Source of the DNA: a bacterium
GTDB taxonomy: Bacteria; Patescibacteriota; Dojkabacteria; JAKAPS01; JAJZLI01
DNA length: 33,016 nt
Assembly (NCBI GenBank): GCA_021816845.1
Contig: JAKAWT010000002.1
Location: 1 to 33,016 of the forward strand
Direction: 5' to 3'
Shown: positions 1 through 6,226 of the stretch, one piece after another
Layout: every line of letters starts with the position of its first letter
Position numbering within the stretch: the first letter of the stretch is position 1
Position numbers and translations under genes: made by a program
Notes under the pieces: model-generated
What the model was told of the DNA's origin: nothing
Seen by the model: only the letters and a program-made list of their open reading frames with translations
The model's database searches: none

Positions 1-2
1 TA

Positions 3-566
3 AATTCAAATACACCTGGAGTTTCTACTTTTACATATAACAACAATGGTACTAGTACCACATATCTAAAAGGTGAGATACTAATGTTAGTTAAGAATGA
101 GTACTATAACCCAGTGATATCTCAAGCCTCTGGTTTATCATCTCAGGATTTACAGGATATAGGTGGAAATATAACAATTACAAATAATTTAACAATTACA
201 AATAATTTAACTGTTGGAGGCAATATAACATCAAATGGTGGTATGCCAACTATTATATTAAATCCAAATTCAGGGATTGGTGCAAGTTCTACATTAAATT
301 CGGGATCGACTGATATTGCAGGGGTGTTAAATTTTGCAACAGGGGTAAAACCATTAAGTAGTGGAATTCAAATTACAGTTCAGTTTAAAACTCCATATAC
401 AGCAATACCTAGAGTCTTAGTTACACCTTCAAACCCTTTTACCGGGATAAATATGAATTTTCTTGGTATTTACTTAGTGGATACTACTAAAGGATTCAGT
501 ATAGATTTCTCAAAAGTTCCTCCTCCTTCAAGCCTATTTTCTTGGAATTATTTTATAATACAATAA
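3..566 (+). CDS. Fibre-like surface protein, 3' part (5' end outside window)
   Basis: The ORF track starts this at the ATG at 84, but the same frame stays open to base 3 (reading NSNTPGVSTFTYNNN before LKGEILM), so the true start probably lies upstream of the window. The visible part is rich in Asn, Thr, Gly and Ile and contains a short repeat, TITNNL twice, then NLTVGGNIT. This resembles the beta-repeat stalk of trimeric fibres or adhesins. The last 95 residues or so (from about STLNSGSTDIAG to the C-terminal FIIQ) look like one compact beta domain, loosely like H-type-lectin or tail-fibre tip domains; that comparison is by eye only. No membrane segment is visible in this part. I infer a cell-surface or appendage protein and do not recognise a named family. 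Confidence 0.6.
   Translation, partial: NSNTPGVSTFTYNNNGTSTTYLKGEILMLVKNEYYNPVISQASGLSSQDLQDIGGNITITNNLTITNNLTVGGNITSNGGMPTIILNPNSGIGASSTLNSGSTDIAGVLNFATGVKPLSSGIQITVQFKTPYTAIPRVLVTPSNPFTGINMNFLGIYLVDTTKGFSIDFSKVPPPSSLFSWNYFIIQ
174..209 (+). repeat. Perfect 18-bp tandem duplication inside the fibre-like gene
   Basis: The 18-mer ACAATTACAAATAATTTA occurs twice back to back, in frame, and encodes TITNNL-TITNNL. Being a multiple of three it keeps the reading frame, so copy number could vary without breaking the gene. This looks like recent slippage in a stalk repeat. Confidence 0.9.
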
Positions 567-585
567 ATTTTCATATTAGTTTTTG

Positions 586-594
586 TGTTATAAT
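586..594 (+). promoter_or_regulatory. Extended -10 promoter of the yebC-ruvCAB operon
   Basis: TGTTATAAT is a perfect extended -10 (TGn plus TATAAT), 20 bases before the yebC ATG. The best -35 (TTTTCA at 568-573, 15-bp spacing) is poor, as is common with extended -10 promoters. The predicted leader is about 13 nt with no Shine-Dalgarno sequence. Confidence 0.55.
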
Positions 595-614
595 TAAATA
601 TCATTAATCTAGAT

Positions 615-1490
615 ATGTCGGGACATTCAAAATGGTCTACAATAAAGAGGAAAAAAGGCATAAATGACCTAACAAGGGCGAAGGTATTTACAAAACTCTT
701 ATTCCAAATATCAAATGCTGTTAAATCAGGGAATTCAGGTTCAAGAGGTGAAGATTTAAATAGCAATTATGCTTTAAAACTTGCAATAAATAAAGCAAGG
801 GAGGCTAATATACCTATAAGTACAATTGAGGGTGTTATAAAAAAAGCTAGTTTAGGGGGATCAGATAATGATACTGAAGATGTTGAATATGAAGTTTATA
901 TACCACTTAACCAGTATGATGGATCTCAGTTGAATGTTGAACTTCTTATTGATTGTCAGACTTCAAACAAGAATAGATTAGTCGCTGAAATACGTGAGGT
1001 AGTATCAAAGAATGGAGGAAAACTGCTTTCTCAAGGATCAATATCATGGAATTTTTTACCATTAGATCTTATAACTCTTAAGATTGAAAATCCTCATATA
1101 AGGAAAATATCTAAAAAGAATAAAATTAATATAGATGAAATAAAAGGTAAATATATCCAAAATATATCAAGCTTTGAAGAAGAACTTGTATCTATTGATG
1201 GTATATATGATTATGAATATGATGGTGTAGAGTTAGGTAGTGATCAATATAATGAATTCAGAGTATATACTACAAAGGATAATACTAATAAGGTTAAAGA
1301 TGCCTTACTAGATATGGGGTATTTAATAGACAATATAGAAAATGTAAAAGTAGCTAAAAATAAGTTGAAATTTAAAGATCTTGATCTTTTGGATCTTGAT
1401 TCTAAGGATATTTTTCTTAGTAAAATATCTACTTTTGTTGATGCTATAGAATCTGTTGATGGAGTTATAAGCACATATTTAAATATATAG
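615..1490 (+). CDS. yebC: YebC/PmpR (TACO1) family protein
   Basis: The N-terminus MSGHSKWSTIKRKKG is the family hallmark (consensus M-A-GHSKW-x-IK-x-KK), followed by the usual helical domain (AKVFTKLLFQISNAVKSG) and then the alpha/beta domains, with GGKLLSQGSISWNF near residues 135-148. Family members are cytosolic proteins long called transcriptional regulators; more recent work describes some as translation factors that relieve ribosome stalling. At 291 aa it is longer than the usual 240-250; the extra length is a Lys/Ile-rich segment after SWNF (about residues 155-190). It is the first gene of a yebC-ruvC-ruvA-ruvB run, the same order as in many bacteria. The start is fixed by the MSGHSKW motif. 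The family call is secure; the exact cellular role is not. Confidence 0.95.
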   Translation: MSGHSKWSTIKRKKGINDLTRAKVFTKLLFQISNAVKSGNSGSRGEDLNSNYALKLAINKAREANIPISTIEGVIKKASLGGSDNDTEDVEYEVYIPLNQYDGSQLNVELLIDCQTSNKNRLVAEIREVVSKNGGKLLSQGSISWNFLPLDLITLKIENPHIRKISKKNKINIDEIKGKYIQNISSFEEELVSIDGIYDYEYDGVELGSDQYNEFRVYTTKDNTNKVKDALLDMGYLIDNIENVKVAKNKLKFKDLDLLDLDSKDIFLSKISTFVDAIESVDGVISTYLNI

Positions 1491-1507
1491 AAATATTGAA
1501 GAGATTT

Positions 1508-2020
1508 ATGAATAATAATAAAAGTATTCAGGTCAAAAGAACTATAATTGGGGTAGATCCAGGTTTTGCAATTTTAGGATGGGGAATTATAACGGGTCAT
1601 GATATAAATAAAATTGATAATGTGGAGTGGGGGGCTATAACAACAAAATCTGTAGATAGTATAGAAGAAAGATTATTAAAGATTTATAATGAGTTGAATG
1701 AAATTATAGATTACTATAAACCTCAAGAAATATCTTTGGAAAAGGTATTTTTTAATAGCAATGCAAAAACTGTAATATCTGTAGGACAATCTCAGGGTAT
1801 AGTTCTTCTTATTGCTGCACAAAGAAATATTTCTATTTCCCAATATACTCCACTTCAAGTAAAAAGTGCTTTAACTGGTTATGGTAAGGCTCCAAAAAAA
1901 CAAATACAGAATATGTTAAAATTATTACTACATCTTGAAGACGTACCTAGACCAGATGATGCTGCTGATGGAGTTGCTCTTGCTCTATGCCATATGCAGA
2001 CACAAATGAGTTTATCTTAA
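1508..2020 (+). CDS. ruvC: Holliday junction resolvase RuvC
   Basis: Endonuclease that cleaves Holliday junctions with RuvAB during recombinational repair. The RNase H-like fold is shown by GVDPG (Asp17), SLEKVFF (Glu78) and DDAADGVALA (Asp151, Asp154), giving all four acidic metal-binding residues in the right order; Q94-S-Q-G and the YTPLQVKSALTGYGKA segment also match the family. From the ATG at 1508 the protein is 170 aa (E. coli about 173). The ORF track starts at a TTG at 1496, adding only MKRF; I prefer the ATG. It begins 17 bases after yebC stops and ends 11 bases before ruvA. Confidence 0.96.
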   Translation: MNNNKSIQVKRTIIGVDPGFAILGWGIITGHDINKIDNVEWGAITTKSVDSIEERLLKIYNELNEIIDYYKPQEISLEKVFFNSNAKTVISVGQSQGIVLLIAAQRNISISQYTPLQVKSALTGYGKAPKKQIQNMLKLLLHLEDVPRPDDAADGVALALCHMQTQMSLS

Positions 2021-2031
2021 AGCAAATTTTT

Positions 2032-2646
2032 ATGATTGGATATTTAAAAGGGAATATAAAATATAAAGGTACTGACTATCTAGTGATAGATGTTAATGGT
2101 GTTGGTTACAGAGTGGAAGCTACAAAATCTATGATGCTGAAAGAAGATTATTCTGAAATTGAAGTATTTATATATTCTGATGTAGGTGACAAATATTTTA
2201 GACTTTTTGGTTTTCCTAATAAAGAAGATCTTTTCCTTTTTGAAAAATTGATTTCTGTATCTGGAATAGGTCCCAAAGGTGCCTTAAATATACTATCCTA
2301 TCATCAATCACAGATTTTGGTAAAAGCAATTATTGAAGGAGATTCCAATTTTTTATCATCAATCCCAGGATTGGGTAAAAAGGTTGCAGAGAGAATCGTC
2401 CTAGAGCTTAGAGGTAAACTTGATAATTTTCAATATGAAGGAGTATCCTTGAATAGAGATGTTCAGGATGCTCTTATATCTTTAGGATTCTCATATGAGG
2501 AAATATCATCTATATCAAATGATTTGGCTGGGATTAGCGATACAAAAGATGCTGTAAAAAAAGGCTTGATATTACTAAAGAATTCTAGCACAAATAATGA
2601 CAGGTCCCATGAATCTGAGTCCAATAGGAATGATGATAATTTATAA
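2032..2646 (+). CDS. ruvA: Holliday junction branch migration protein RuvA
   Basis: RuvA tetramers bind four-way junctions and load the RuvB motor. The N-terminal OB-fold begins MIGYLKGNIKYKGTDYLVIDVNGVGY. Two helix-hairpin-helix motifs follow (SVSGIGPKGAL near 73-83 and SIPGLGKKVAERI near 107-119), then a flexible linker and a C-terminal domain (DAVKKGLILL) that contacts RuvB. At 204 aa it is standard size. The track ORF begins at 1987 inside ruvC, but MIGYLKG is the universal RuvA N-terminus, so I start at 2032. The tail after the last helix is Asn/Ser/Glu-rich and probably disordered. Confidence 0.96.
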   Translation: MIGYLKGNIKYKGTDYLVIDVNGVGYRVEATKSMMLKEDYSEIEVFIYSDVGDKYFRLFGFPNKEDLFLFEKLISVSGIGPKGALNILSYHQSQILVKAIIEGDSNFLSSIPGLGKKVAERIVLELRGKLDNFQYEGVSLNRDVQDALISLGFSYEEISSISNDLAGISDTKDAVKKGLILLKNSSTNNDRSHESESNRNDDNL

Positions 2647-2663
2647 CAATAATATGAAAGTAT

Positions 2664-3707
2664 ATGGATACTACTGAAAATAAATTCACAAATACTAAAA
2701 GATCTGGGTCTGATGGATCTAGAGGGTCAGATACTAATGATACGATTATCACTGTTAGACCTAGGCTATTTAAGGATATCATAGGGAGGGACAAAGAGAA
2801 AAAAAGTTTAAGTATCTTAATAGAATCTGCAAAGATGAGAGGAGATTCTGTTGATCACATACTTTTTTATGGTCCTCCTGGGCTAGGCAAGACTAGTCTT
2901 TCATATGTCATAGCTAATGAAATGGGGGTTAATATAAAGATAACATCTGGCCCTGCCATAGAGAGGACTGCTGATCTTGCAGCTATACTTACTAGTTTGA
3001 ATAAGCAAGATGTTTTATTTATTGATGAGATACATAGACTACCTAAGATAGTAGAGGAAATGTTATATCCTGCTATGGAGGATTTTGCTTTTGATATAAT
3101 ACTTGGTGCTGGACCTTCTGCTAGGACTATGAGGTTAGAACTTGAAAGATTTACTATAATAGGTGCGACAACAAGATTAGGTCTTTTGTCCTCACCTTTA
3201 CGTGATAGATTTGGTGTTACATTCAGGCTTGATTTTTATAATGATATAGAAATAGGAAAGATATTAAAGAGGAGTTCAGATATATTAAATATATCAATTA
3301 GTGATGATGCTATATCTGAAATTGCATCACGTTCAAGGGGAACTGCTAGGGTAGCCAATAAACTATTAAGGAGGGTAAGAGATTATAGTCAAGTTTATAA
3401 GATAAAAAAAATTGACAGTTCCACGGTGCTTAAGGCTATGTCTGCACATGATATAGACAAATTAGGATTGGATTCATTAGATATAAAACTATTAAAGGTT
3501 GTAATAGAAAAGTTTAATGGAGGACCAGTAGGAATTAATACTATTGCAGCGGCATTATCAGAGGAAATTAGCACTGTTTCAGATGTATGTGAACCTTATT
3601 TGATACAATCAGGTTTTCTAAAAAGAACTTCTAGAGGTAGGATTGCTACTAAATTGGCATATGATTATTTAAATCTAGATTATAATGAACAACTCTCCTT
3701 TTTATAA
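2664..3707 (+). CDS. ruvB: Holliday junction branch migration ATPase RuvB
   Basis: Hexameric AAA+ motor that drives branch migration on RuvA-bound junctions. Visible motifs: Walker A GPPGLGKT (about 70-77), Walker B with the RuvB-type FIDEIHRL (about 119-126), sensor 1 GATTR (about 167-171), and the arginine-finger segment PLRDRFG (about 178-184). A C-terminal winged-helix domain ends in SRGRIATKLAYDYL. The first 30 residues are a Ser/Gly/Asp-rich extension of low complexity before VRPRLFKDIIG, where most RuvBs begin. It completes a full RuvABC resolvasome. The start of the downstream membrane-protein gene lies inside its last 23 bases. Confidence 0.97.
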   Translation: MDTTENKFTNTKRSGSDGSRGSDTNDTIITVRPRLFKDIIGRDKEKKSLSILIESAKMRGDSVDHILFYGPPGLGKTSLSYVIANEMGVNIKITSGPAIERTADLAAILTSLNKQDVLFIDEIHRLPKIVEEMLYPAMEDFAFDIILGAGPSARTMRLELERFTIIGATTRLGLLSSPLRDRFGVTFRLDFYNDIEIGKILKRSSDILNISISDDAISEIASRSRGTARVANKLLRRVRDYSQVYKIKKIDSSTVLKAMSAHDIDKLGLDSLDIKLLKVVIEKFNGGPVGINTIAAALSEEISTVSDVCEPYLIQSGFLKRTSRGRIATKLAYDYLNLDYNEQLSFL

Positions 3708-4536
3708 TCCAAATGTAAAGATTAAATCTATAGTATCAGTATGTATAGTGTCTATGTTACTGTATATGGAATATATCTTTCATATAAATTTTTTTATACT
3801 TACAGTTATTCTAATCGGGGTTTCATATATATCTAGTTTATGGATAATAAATTTCAAGATATCACTACTTGGTATGTTAAGCTACATAAGTTTTATATTT
3901 ATATTTGTATTCTCCTTCAGTTTCTTCATGTTTAAGGTATTTTTATACATATTTCCAACTGAATGGTTTCAACCAGGGTTATTTAATCCCGGGTTGTTAT
4001 TCTACCTAATGGTTATACTGCTTTCTATAATTTTTGTGATTTTTTTATATTCCTCTTTTCTAAATTTATCTATTATAGATGCTTCATATATCGAAAATGT
4101 ACCTCTTGCACAATTTAGTTATACTTTAAATTATGTAATATCTCTTTTTGTAAGCTATCTATTCTTTCTTTTTATTCTATCAAATAGAGTAGGGATTATA
4201 TTTTCTCTATTAATTATGTTTTTAGGTGTATCTGTCTTATGTGCACAGTTCATGTGGAATTTAATATATGAATCGAGAGACATAATGAGATATTCTTTAA
4301 TAATAGCTTTTATAATTTCTACTTTTTATCTAATATCATTATTTATACCTCAAAGCTTTTTTATTACTGCATTATTTTTAGCAGTTATCATATTTATATA
4401 TGATGGAATTATTATCCACTATAAGAAAAGTCATCTTTCACAAGGTATTCTACTTGAATACACAGTAATATTTGCAATAGTATTTGTTTTATTTATACTT
4501 CTTCCAGAGTGGGGTATTGCAGGAGGAATATTATAA
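3685..4536 (+). CDS. Polytopic membrane protein of unknown function
   Basis: 283 residues, overwhelmingly hydrophobic, with about eight predicted membrane helices separated by very short loops; the only longer loops are around PTEWFQPGLFNPG and NLIYESRDIMRYS. No catalytic motif or transporter signature is visible and I do not recognise the family. The ATG at 3685 lies in another frame inside the end of ruvB, overlapping 23 bases, which suggests translational coupling to ruvB and membership of the same operon. Its link to recombination is probably transcriptional only. It is the last gene before the gene-poor island. Confidence 0.8.
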   Translation: MNNSPFYNPNVKIKSIVSVCIVSMLLYMEYIFHINFFILTVILIGVSYISSLWIINFKISLLGMLSYISFIFIFVFSFSFFMFKVFLYIFPTEWFQPGLFNPGLLFYLMVILLSIIFVIFLYSSFLNLSIIDASYIENVPLAQFSYTLNYVISLFVSYLFFLFILSNRVGIIFSLLIMFLGVSVLCAQFMWNLIYESRDIMRYSLIIAFIISTFYLISLFIPQSFFITALFLAVIIFIYDGIIIHYKKSHLSQGILLEYTVIFAIVFVLFILLPEWGIAGGIL

Positions 4537-4728
4537 GACTTGATTTTTTACATATCTAGCTATTTGTATATTGTATTGTACAAATGGGACATAATTTATA
4601 TATGGAAGATGTTTATTACAGTATTGTATAAATTACAACCCTAGGTATTGTATATGTAATAATTTGAACGAACATATAAAGGGTGTAGTTAATCATTAAA
4701 GTAGATAATCTTTGGTTCTTGCTATTAA

Positions 4729-4914
4729 TCTAATAGATATTATAATGAGGATATTGCTAAAAGAGCAGGTGAATTATTTAGAGATGTAAACAAAAATTTT
4801 GGAGTTGCTGACTATATTATTGCTGCATCTGCGTTAGTAACTGGAGGTACAGTTATTACTTTAAATAAAAAACATTTTGAACAAATTCCACGCCTTATTA
4901 TATATCCTTTATAA
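4729..4914 (+). pseudogene. C-terminal remnant of a VapC-like PIN-domain toxin
   Basis: An open frame ending in TAA at 4912-4914 reads NEDIAKRAGELFRDVNK, then NFGVADYIIAASALVTGG, then TVITLNKKHFEQIPRL. This matches the last third of VapC toxins: the IAxxAGEL helix, the third PIN acidic residue in the xADxxIAASAL helix, and the T-x-N-x-x-x-F-x-x-I-P-x-L end. A TAA at 4726 closes the frame and there is no in-frame ATG after it, so the N-terminal half with the first catalytic acids is missing. I could not find it in another frame. No VapB-like antitoxin is visible. VapC proteins are RNases; this copy should be inactive. Confidence 0.7.
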
Positions 4915-4974
4915 ATAACAGAGTGTACATATTTTATATTGTTATAGAGCCAAAAATTCATACCATAGGTACCA

Positions 4975-5022
4975 AGGGTAGGGGACCCTATAGTATTTTA
5001 TAGAATACCCTATAGTTTTTTT
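4975..5022 (+). terminator. Terminator-like hairpin pair followed by T7
   Basis: CTATAG at 4988-4993 plus TATT at 4994-4997 can pair with AATA at 5004-5007 plus CTATAG at 5010-5015 (10 bp with a 2-base bulge), immediately followed by seven T. Just upstream AGGGT (4975-4979) can pair with ACCCT (4985-4989). A competing pairing, GGGTA (4976-4980) with TACCC (5006-5010), would disrupt both. It lies about 60-75 bases after the vapC remnant and may be the terminator of that former locus. Confidence 0.45.
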
Positions 5023-5184
5023 AAAATAATTATTATCAGTGTGGATAAGTGAGTGTCTGTAGTTATTACATATGGTAAATATATTTTTGTATATCAAATG
5101 TTTGAGGTAATAAAATGAAAAATACGTAATTAATATATAGTATGTATATGAGTGAGCATATAGCTATATAAGGAGTACTTCTCC

Positions 5185-5325
5185 ATGAGAGTGTATCGAA
5201 CAGGTCTTAGAAGTAGTCAGAATATAAATGAGTATAATCACCCTTATACTCAGTTATATATATCATATAATCTTTACTCAATCCCCTCCTACTACTTCTC
5301 TATTCCGCTTAAAGATTATTCTTAG
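5185..5325 (+). CDS. Candidate 46-aa Tyr/Ser-rich smORF with a strong Shine-Dalgarno
   Basis: The ATG at 5185 is preceded at 9 bases by AAGGAG (5170-5175), the best Shine-Dalgarno I see at any start in this window. The frame runs to TAG at 5323-5325 and reads MRVYRTGLRSSQNINEYNHP onward to PLKDYS, with many Tyr and Ser residues, no membrane helix and no recognised motif. The GGAG of the SD could pair with CTCC at 5181-5184. The same DNA carries the nested inverted repeats listed separately, so it may instead be an RNA. Low confidence that it is translated. Confidence 0.25.
   Translation: MRVYRTGLRSSQNINEYNHPYTQLYISYNLYSIPSYYFSIPLKDYS
5209..5299 (+). ncRNA. Candidate structured RNA: two nested perfect helices
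   Basis: AGAAGTAGT (5209-5217) is perfectly complementary to ACTACTTCT (5291-5299), closing a 73-base interior. Inside, TGAGTATAA (5229-5237) and TTATACTCA (5244-5252) form a perfect 9-bp stem with loop TCACCC. No T-run follows, so it is not a simple terminator. It does not match RNase P, tmRNA or SRP cores by eye. It could be an orphan RNA, the footprint of a mobile element, or chance in AT-rich DNA. Confidence 0.35.
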
Positions 5326-5472
5326 ATATTTATAAAATTATTACCTTTTTTGATATTATATATATATTTTAGATATATATGCCATTTTTCTCTATTCTCC
5401 ATACCCATGATATCAAATTTGTATGTTATAGATAACTTCCTCTAGTTTTTATGAAAATGCATTTCAAATGAT

Positions 5473-5550
5473 TAATTAATGGCTCTGCTAAAACGAAACG
5501 TTCATATTGGGGCTATTTTTGGACACAATAACTTTGTGTAACTAATTAAT
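5473..5550. repeat. 62-bp block flanked by 8-bp direct repeats TAATTAAT
   Basis: TAATTAAT occurs at 5473-5480 and 5543-5550; because it contains the palindrome TTAATTAA, the flanks also form a 10-bp inverted repeat (TGATTAATTA at 5469 and TAATTAATCA at 5543). The block starts GGCTCTGCTAAAACG, ends TTTGTGTAAC, and is less AT-rich than its surroundings; it has an internal ACACAA-TAACT-TTGTGT hairpin. An 8-bp duplication with a GGCTCTG end is reminiscent of an insertion-sequence remnant, but no transposase or paired terminal repeat is visible. Confidence 0.3.
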
Positions 5551-5664
5551 CAACTATATGTTAAATTTAGTTTATTTTACTAGTATAAAATGCTAGGAGT
5601 AGTATATTATTGTATGGTATTTTAGATATCTATTTTAATAGGGTTGATTATATGTTCCAATCAC

Positions 5665-5727
5665 TATATAGTCCAATCAAAGAAGATATAATTATAGTAT
5701 TTTCTTTGACTATATACTATATATAGT
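5665..5727. repeat. Long bulged hairpin and adjacent 12-bp palindrome
   Basis: TATATAGT (5665-5672) and CAAAGAA (5678-5684) pair with ACTATATA (5709-5716) and TTCTTTG (5702-5708), a 15-bp stem interrupted only by a 5-base bulge CCAAT and extendable by about four more pairs toward the loop. The overlapping sequence ACTATATATAGT (5716-5727) is a perfect palindrome. TCCAATCA is directly repeated at 5656 and 5672. It could be a structured RNA, a protein-binding dyad, or the core of a small transposable element. Confidence 0.5.
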
Positions 5728-5772
5728 GCCCGTATGTCTCCACTAATATATGTGTAAATATACTTGTATAGA

Positions 5773-5781
5773 TGGTACAAT
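5773..5781 (+). promoter_or_regulatory. Extended -10 upstream of the 56-aa smORF
   Basis: TGGTACAAT (TGn plus TACAAT, five of six) lies 9 bases before the ATG at 5791, so the expected transcript start is within about three bases of the start codon. No good -35 is seen. Confidence 0.4.
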
Positions 5782-5790
5782 TTATAGAAT

Positions 5791-5961
5791 ATGAATCTTT
5801 ATATTTTTATAATAATACTTTTAATTATTTTTCTTATAATGACTTTTATAAAAGCTCAGGGCTTTATTATAAAATTAATATTTAAAATATTAAGATATGT
5901 ATTTTTACTTGTTATATTCTTTCTTATTGCATTACATTTCAATTTGATGCATTATATATAA
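5791..5961 (+). CDS. Small two-helix membrane protein (56 aa)
   Basis: Missed by the ORF track because of its length. It reads MNLYIFIIILLIIFLIMTFI, a short polar turn KAQG, then a second hydrophobic stretch around LRYVFLLVIFFLIALHF, ending HYI and TAA at 5959-5961. Two hydrophobic segments suggest a hairpin inner-membrane peptide. The extended -10 just upstream would drive it. It lies 43 bases before the CDGSH gene. AT-rich DNA can produce hydrophobic frames by chance (A/T-rich codons encode Ile, Leu, Phe), so I hold this at moderate confidence; no family is recognised. Confidence 0.45.
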   Translation: MNLYIFIIILLIIFLIMTFIKAQGFIIKLIFKILRYVFLLVIFFLIALHFNLMHYI

Positions 5962-5992
5962 TATTAATTTAGATTTAATGTTATTATTTTAG

Positions 5993-5998
5993 TATAAA
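5993..5998 (+). promoter_or_regulatory. -10 element of the CDGSH-reductase operon
   Basis: TATAAA ends 6 bases before the ATG at 6005, which would place transcription start at the start codon. The intervening GGGGAT looks like a Shine-Dalgarno but is only 2 bases from the ATG, too close to work normally, so leaderless initiation is the better reading. Confidence 0.4.
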
Positions 5999-6004
5999 GG
6001 GGAT

Positions 6005-6226
6005 ATGGCAAATATAAAATTTACAAACAATGGACCTATAAGCTTAAATGTTTCATCTGGAGATGTATTGGAGGATTCAGAAGGCAATAATATTACTCTG
6101 GATACTGAAGAAGTTTATCTTTGTAGATGTGGCCAGTCATCAAATAAACCTTTCTGTGATGGGACTCATGCAGTTTTAGGATTTGATTCCTCCAAGGGTA
6201 TCCAAGATTTTGTTAAGCAAGAATGA
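6005..6226 (+). CDS. CDGSH iron-sulfur domain protein
   Basis: 73 aa with the complete CDGSH signature CRCGQSSNKPFCDGTH: Cys40, Cys42, Cys51 and His55 would ligate a [2Fe-2S] cluster in the 3-Cys/1-His manner of mitoNEET-type proteins. The first 30 residues resemble the short beta strands seen before the motif in bacterial members. There is no membrane anchor or signal peptide, so it is probably cytosolic. Its stop overlaps the start of the flavoprotein reductase gene (ATGA, 4 bases), suggesting coupled translation and a functional pair in electron or cluster transfer. Family assignment is secure; substrate and partner are inferred. Confidence 0.92.
   Translation: MANIKFTNNGPISLNVSSGDVLEDSEGNNITLDTEEVYLCRCGQSSNKPFCDGTHAVLGFDSSKGIQDFVKQE

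Larger units (their letters stand above)
4537..6004. other. Gene-poor island of about 1.5 kb with decayed and structured elements
   Basis: This is by far the longest stretch without a track ORF in a window where most gaps are under 40 bases. It holds the end of a VapC-like toxin frame, a hairpin with a T-run, an SD-preceded 46-codon ORF overlapping nested inverted repeats, a 62-bp block between 8-bp repeats, a bulged long hairpin, and a 56-codon membrane smORF. A further 7-bp stem with a 10-base loop lies at 4562-4585 (ATTTGTA/TACAAAT) without a T-run. I see no tRNA, rRNA, tmRNA, RNase P or SRP signature. The mixture of a broken toxin gene and repeat debris suggests an old insertion or exchange site. 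Confidence 0.6.

Noticed and set aside
1987-2031. RuvA start inside ruvC
   Set aside because: MIGYLKG at 2032 is the conserved RuvA N-terminus; the 15-residue extension is the shadow of the ruvC end.
5195-5220. SRP RNA apex-like string (CAGGTCTTAGAAGTAG)
   Set aside because: It lacks the GGAA tetraloop with UCC/GGA stem and the AGCAG side of the symmetric loop; similarity is superficial.
5551-5567. dif-like site (ATATGTTAAAT resembles the right arm of the E. coli dif) upstream of the Xer gene
   Set aside because: Only one arm matches; the other 11 bases and the 6-base centre do not form an inverted partner, and such half-sites are expected by chance in AT-rich DNA. The same applies to 5947-5972.
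5652-5726. 24-codon ORF starting ATGTTCCAATCA
   Set aside because: Very short, lies across the long hairpin, and has no ribosome-binding or promoter context.
4537-6004. tmRNA, RNase P RNA or tRNA in the gene-poor island
   Set aside because: No GGTTCGANTCC T-arm, no CCA end, no GAGGAAAGTC or ACAGAA RNase P cores were found on either strand by reading.
6224-6226. Alternative genetic code (UGA as Gly), as in some CPR lineages
   Set aside because: TGA ends the CDGSH gene, pilB (17294-17296) and rsmD (29420-29422) at the family-expected positions, and no conserved gene contains an internal TGA.
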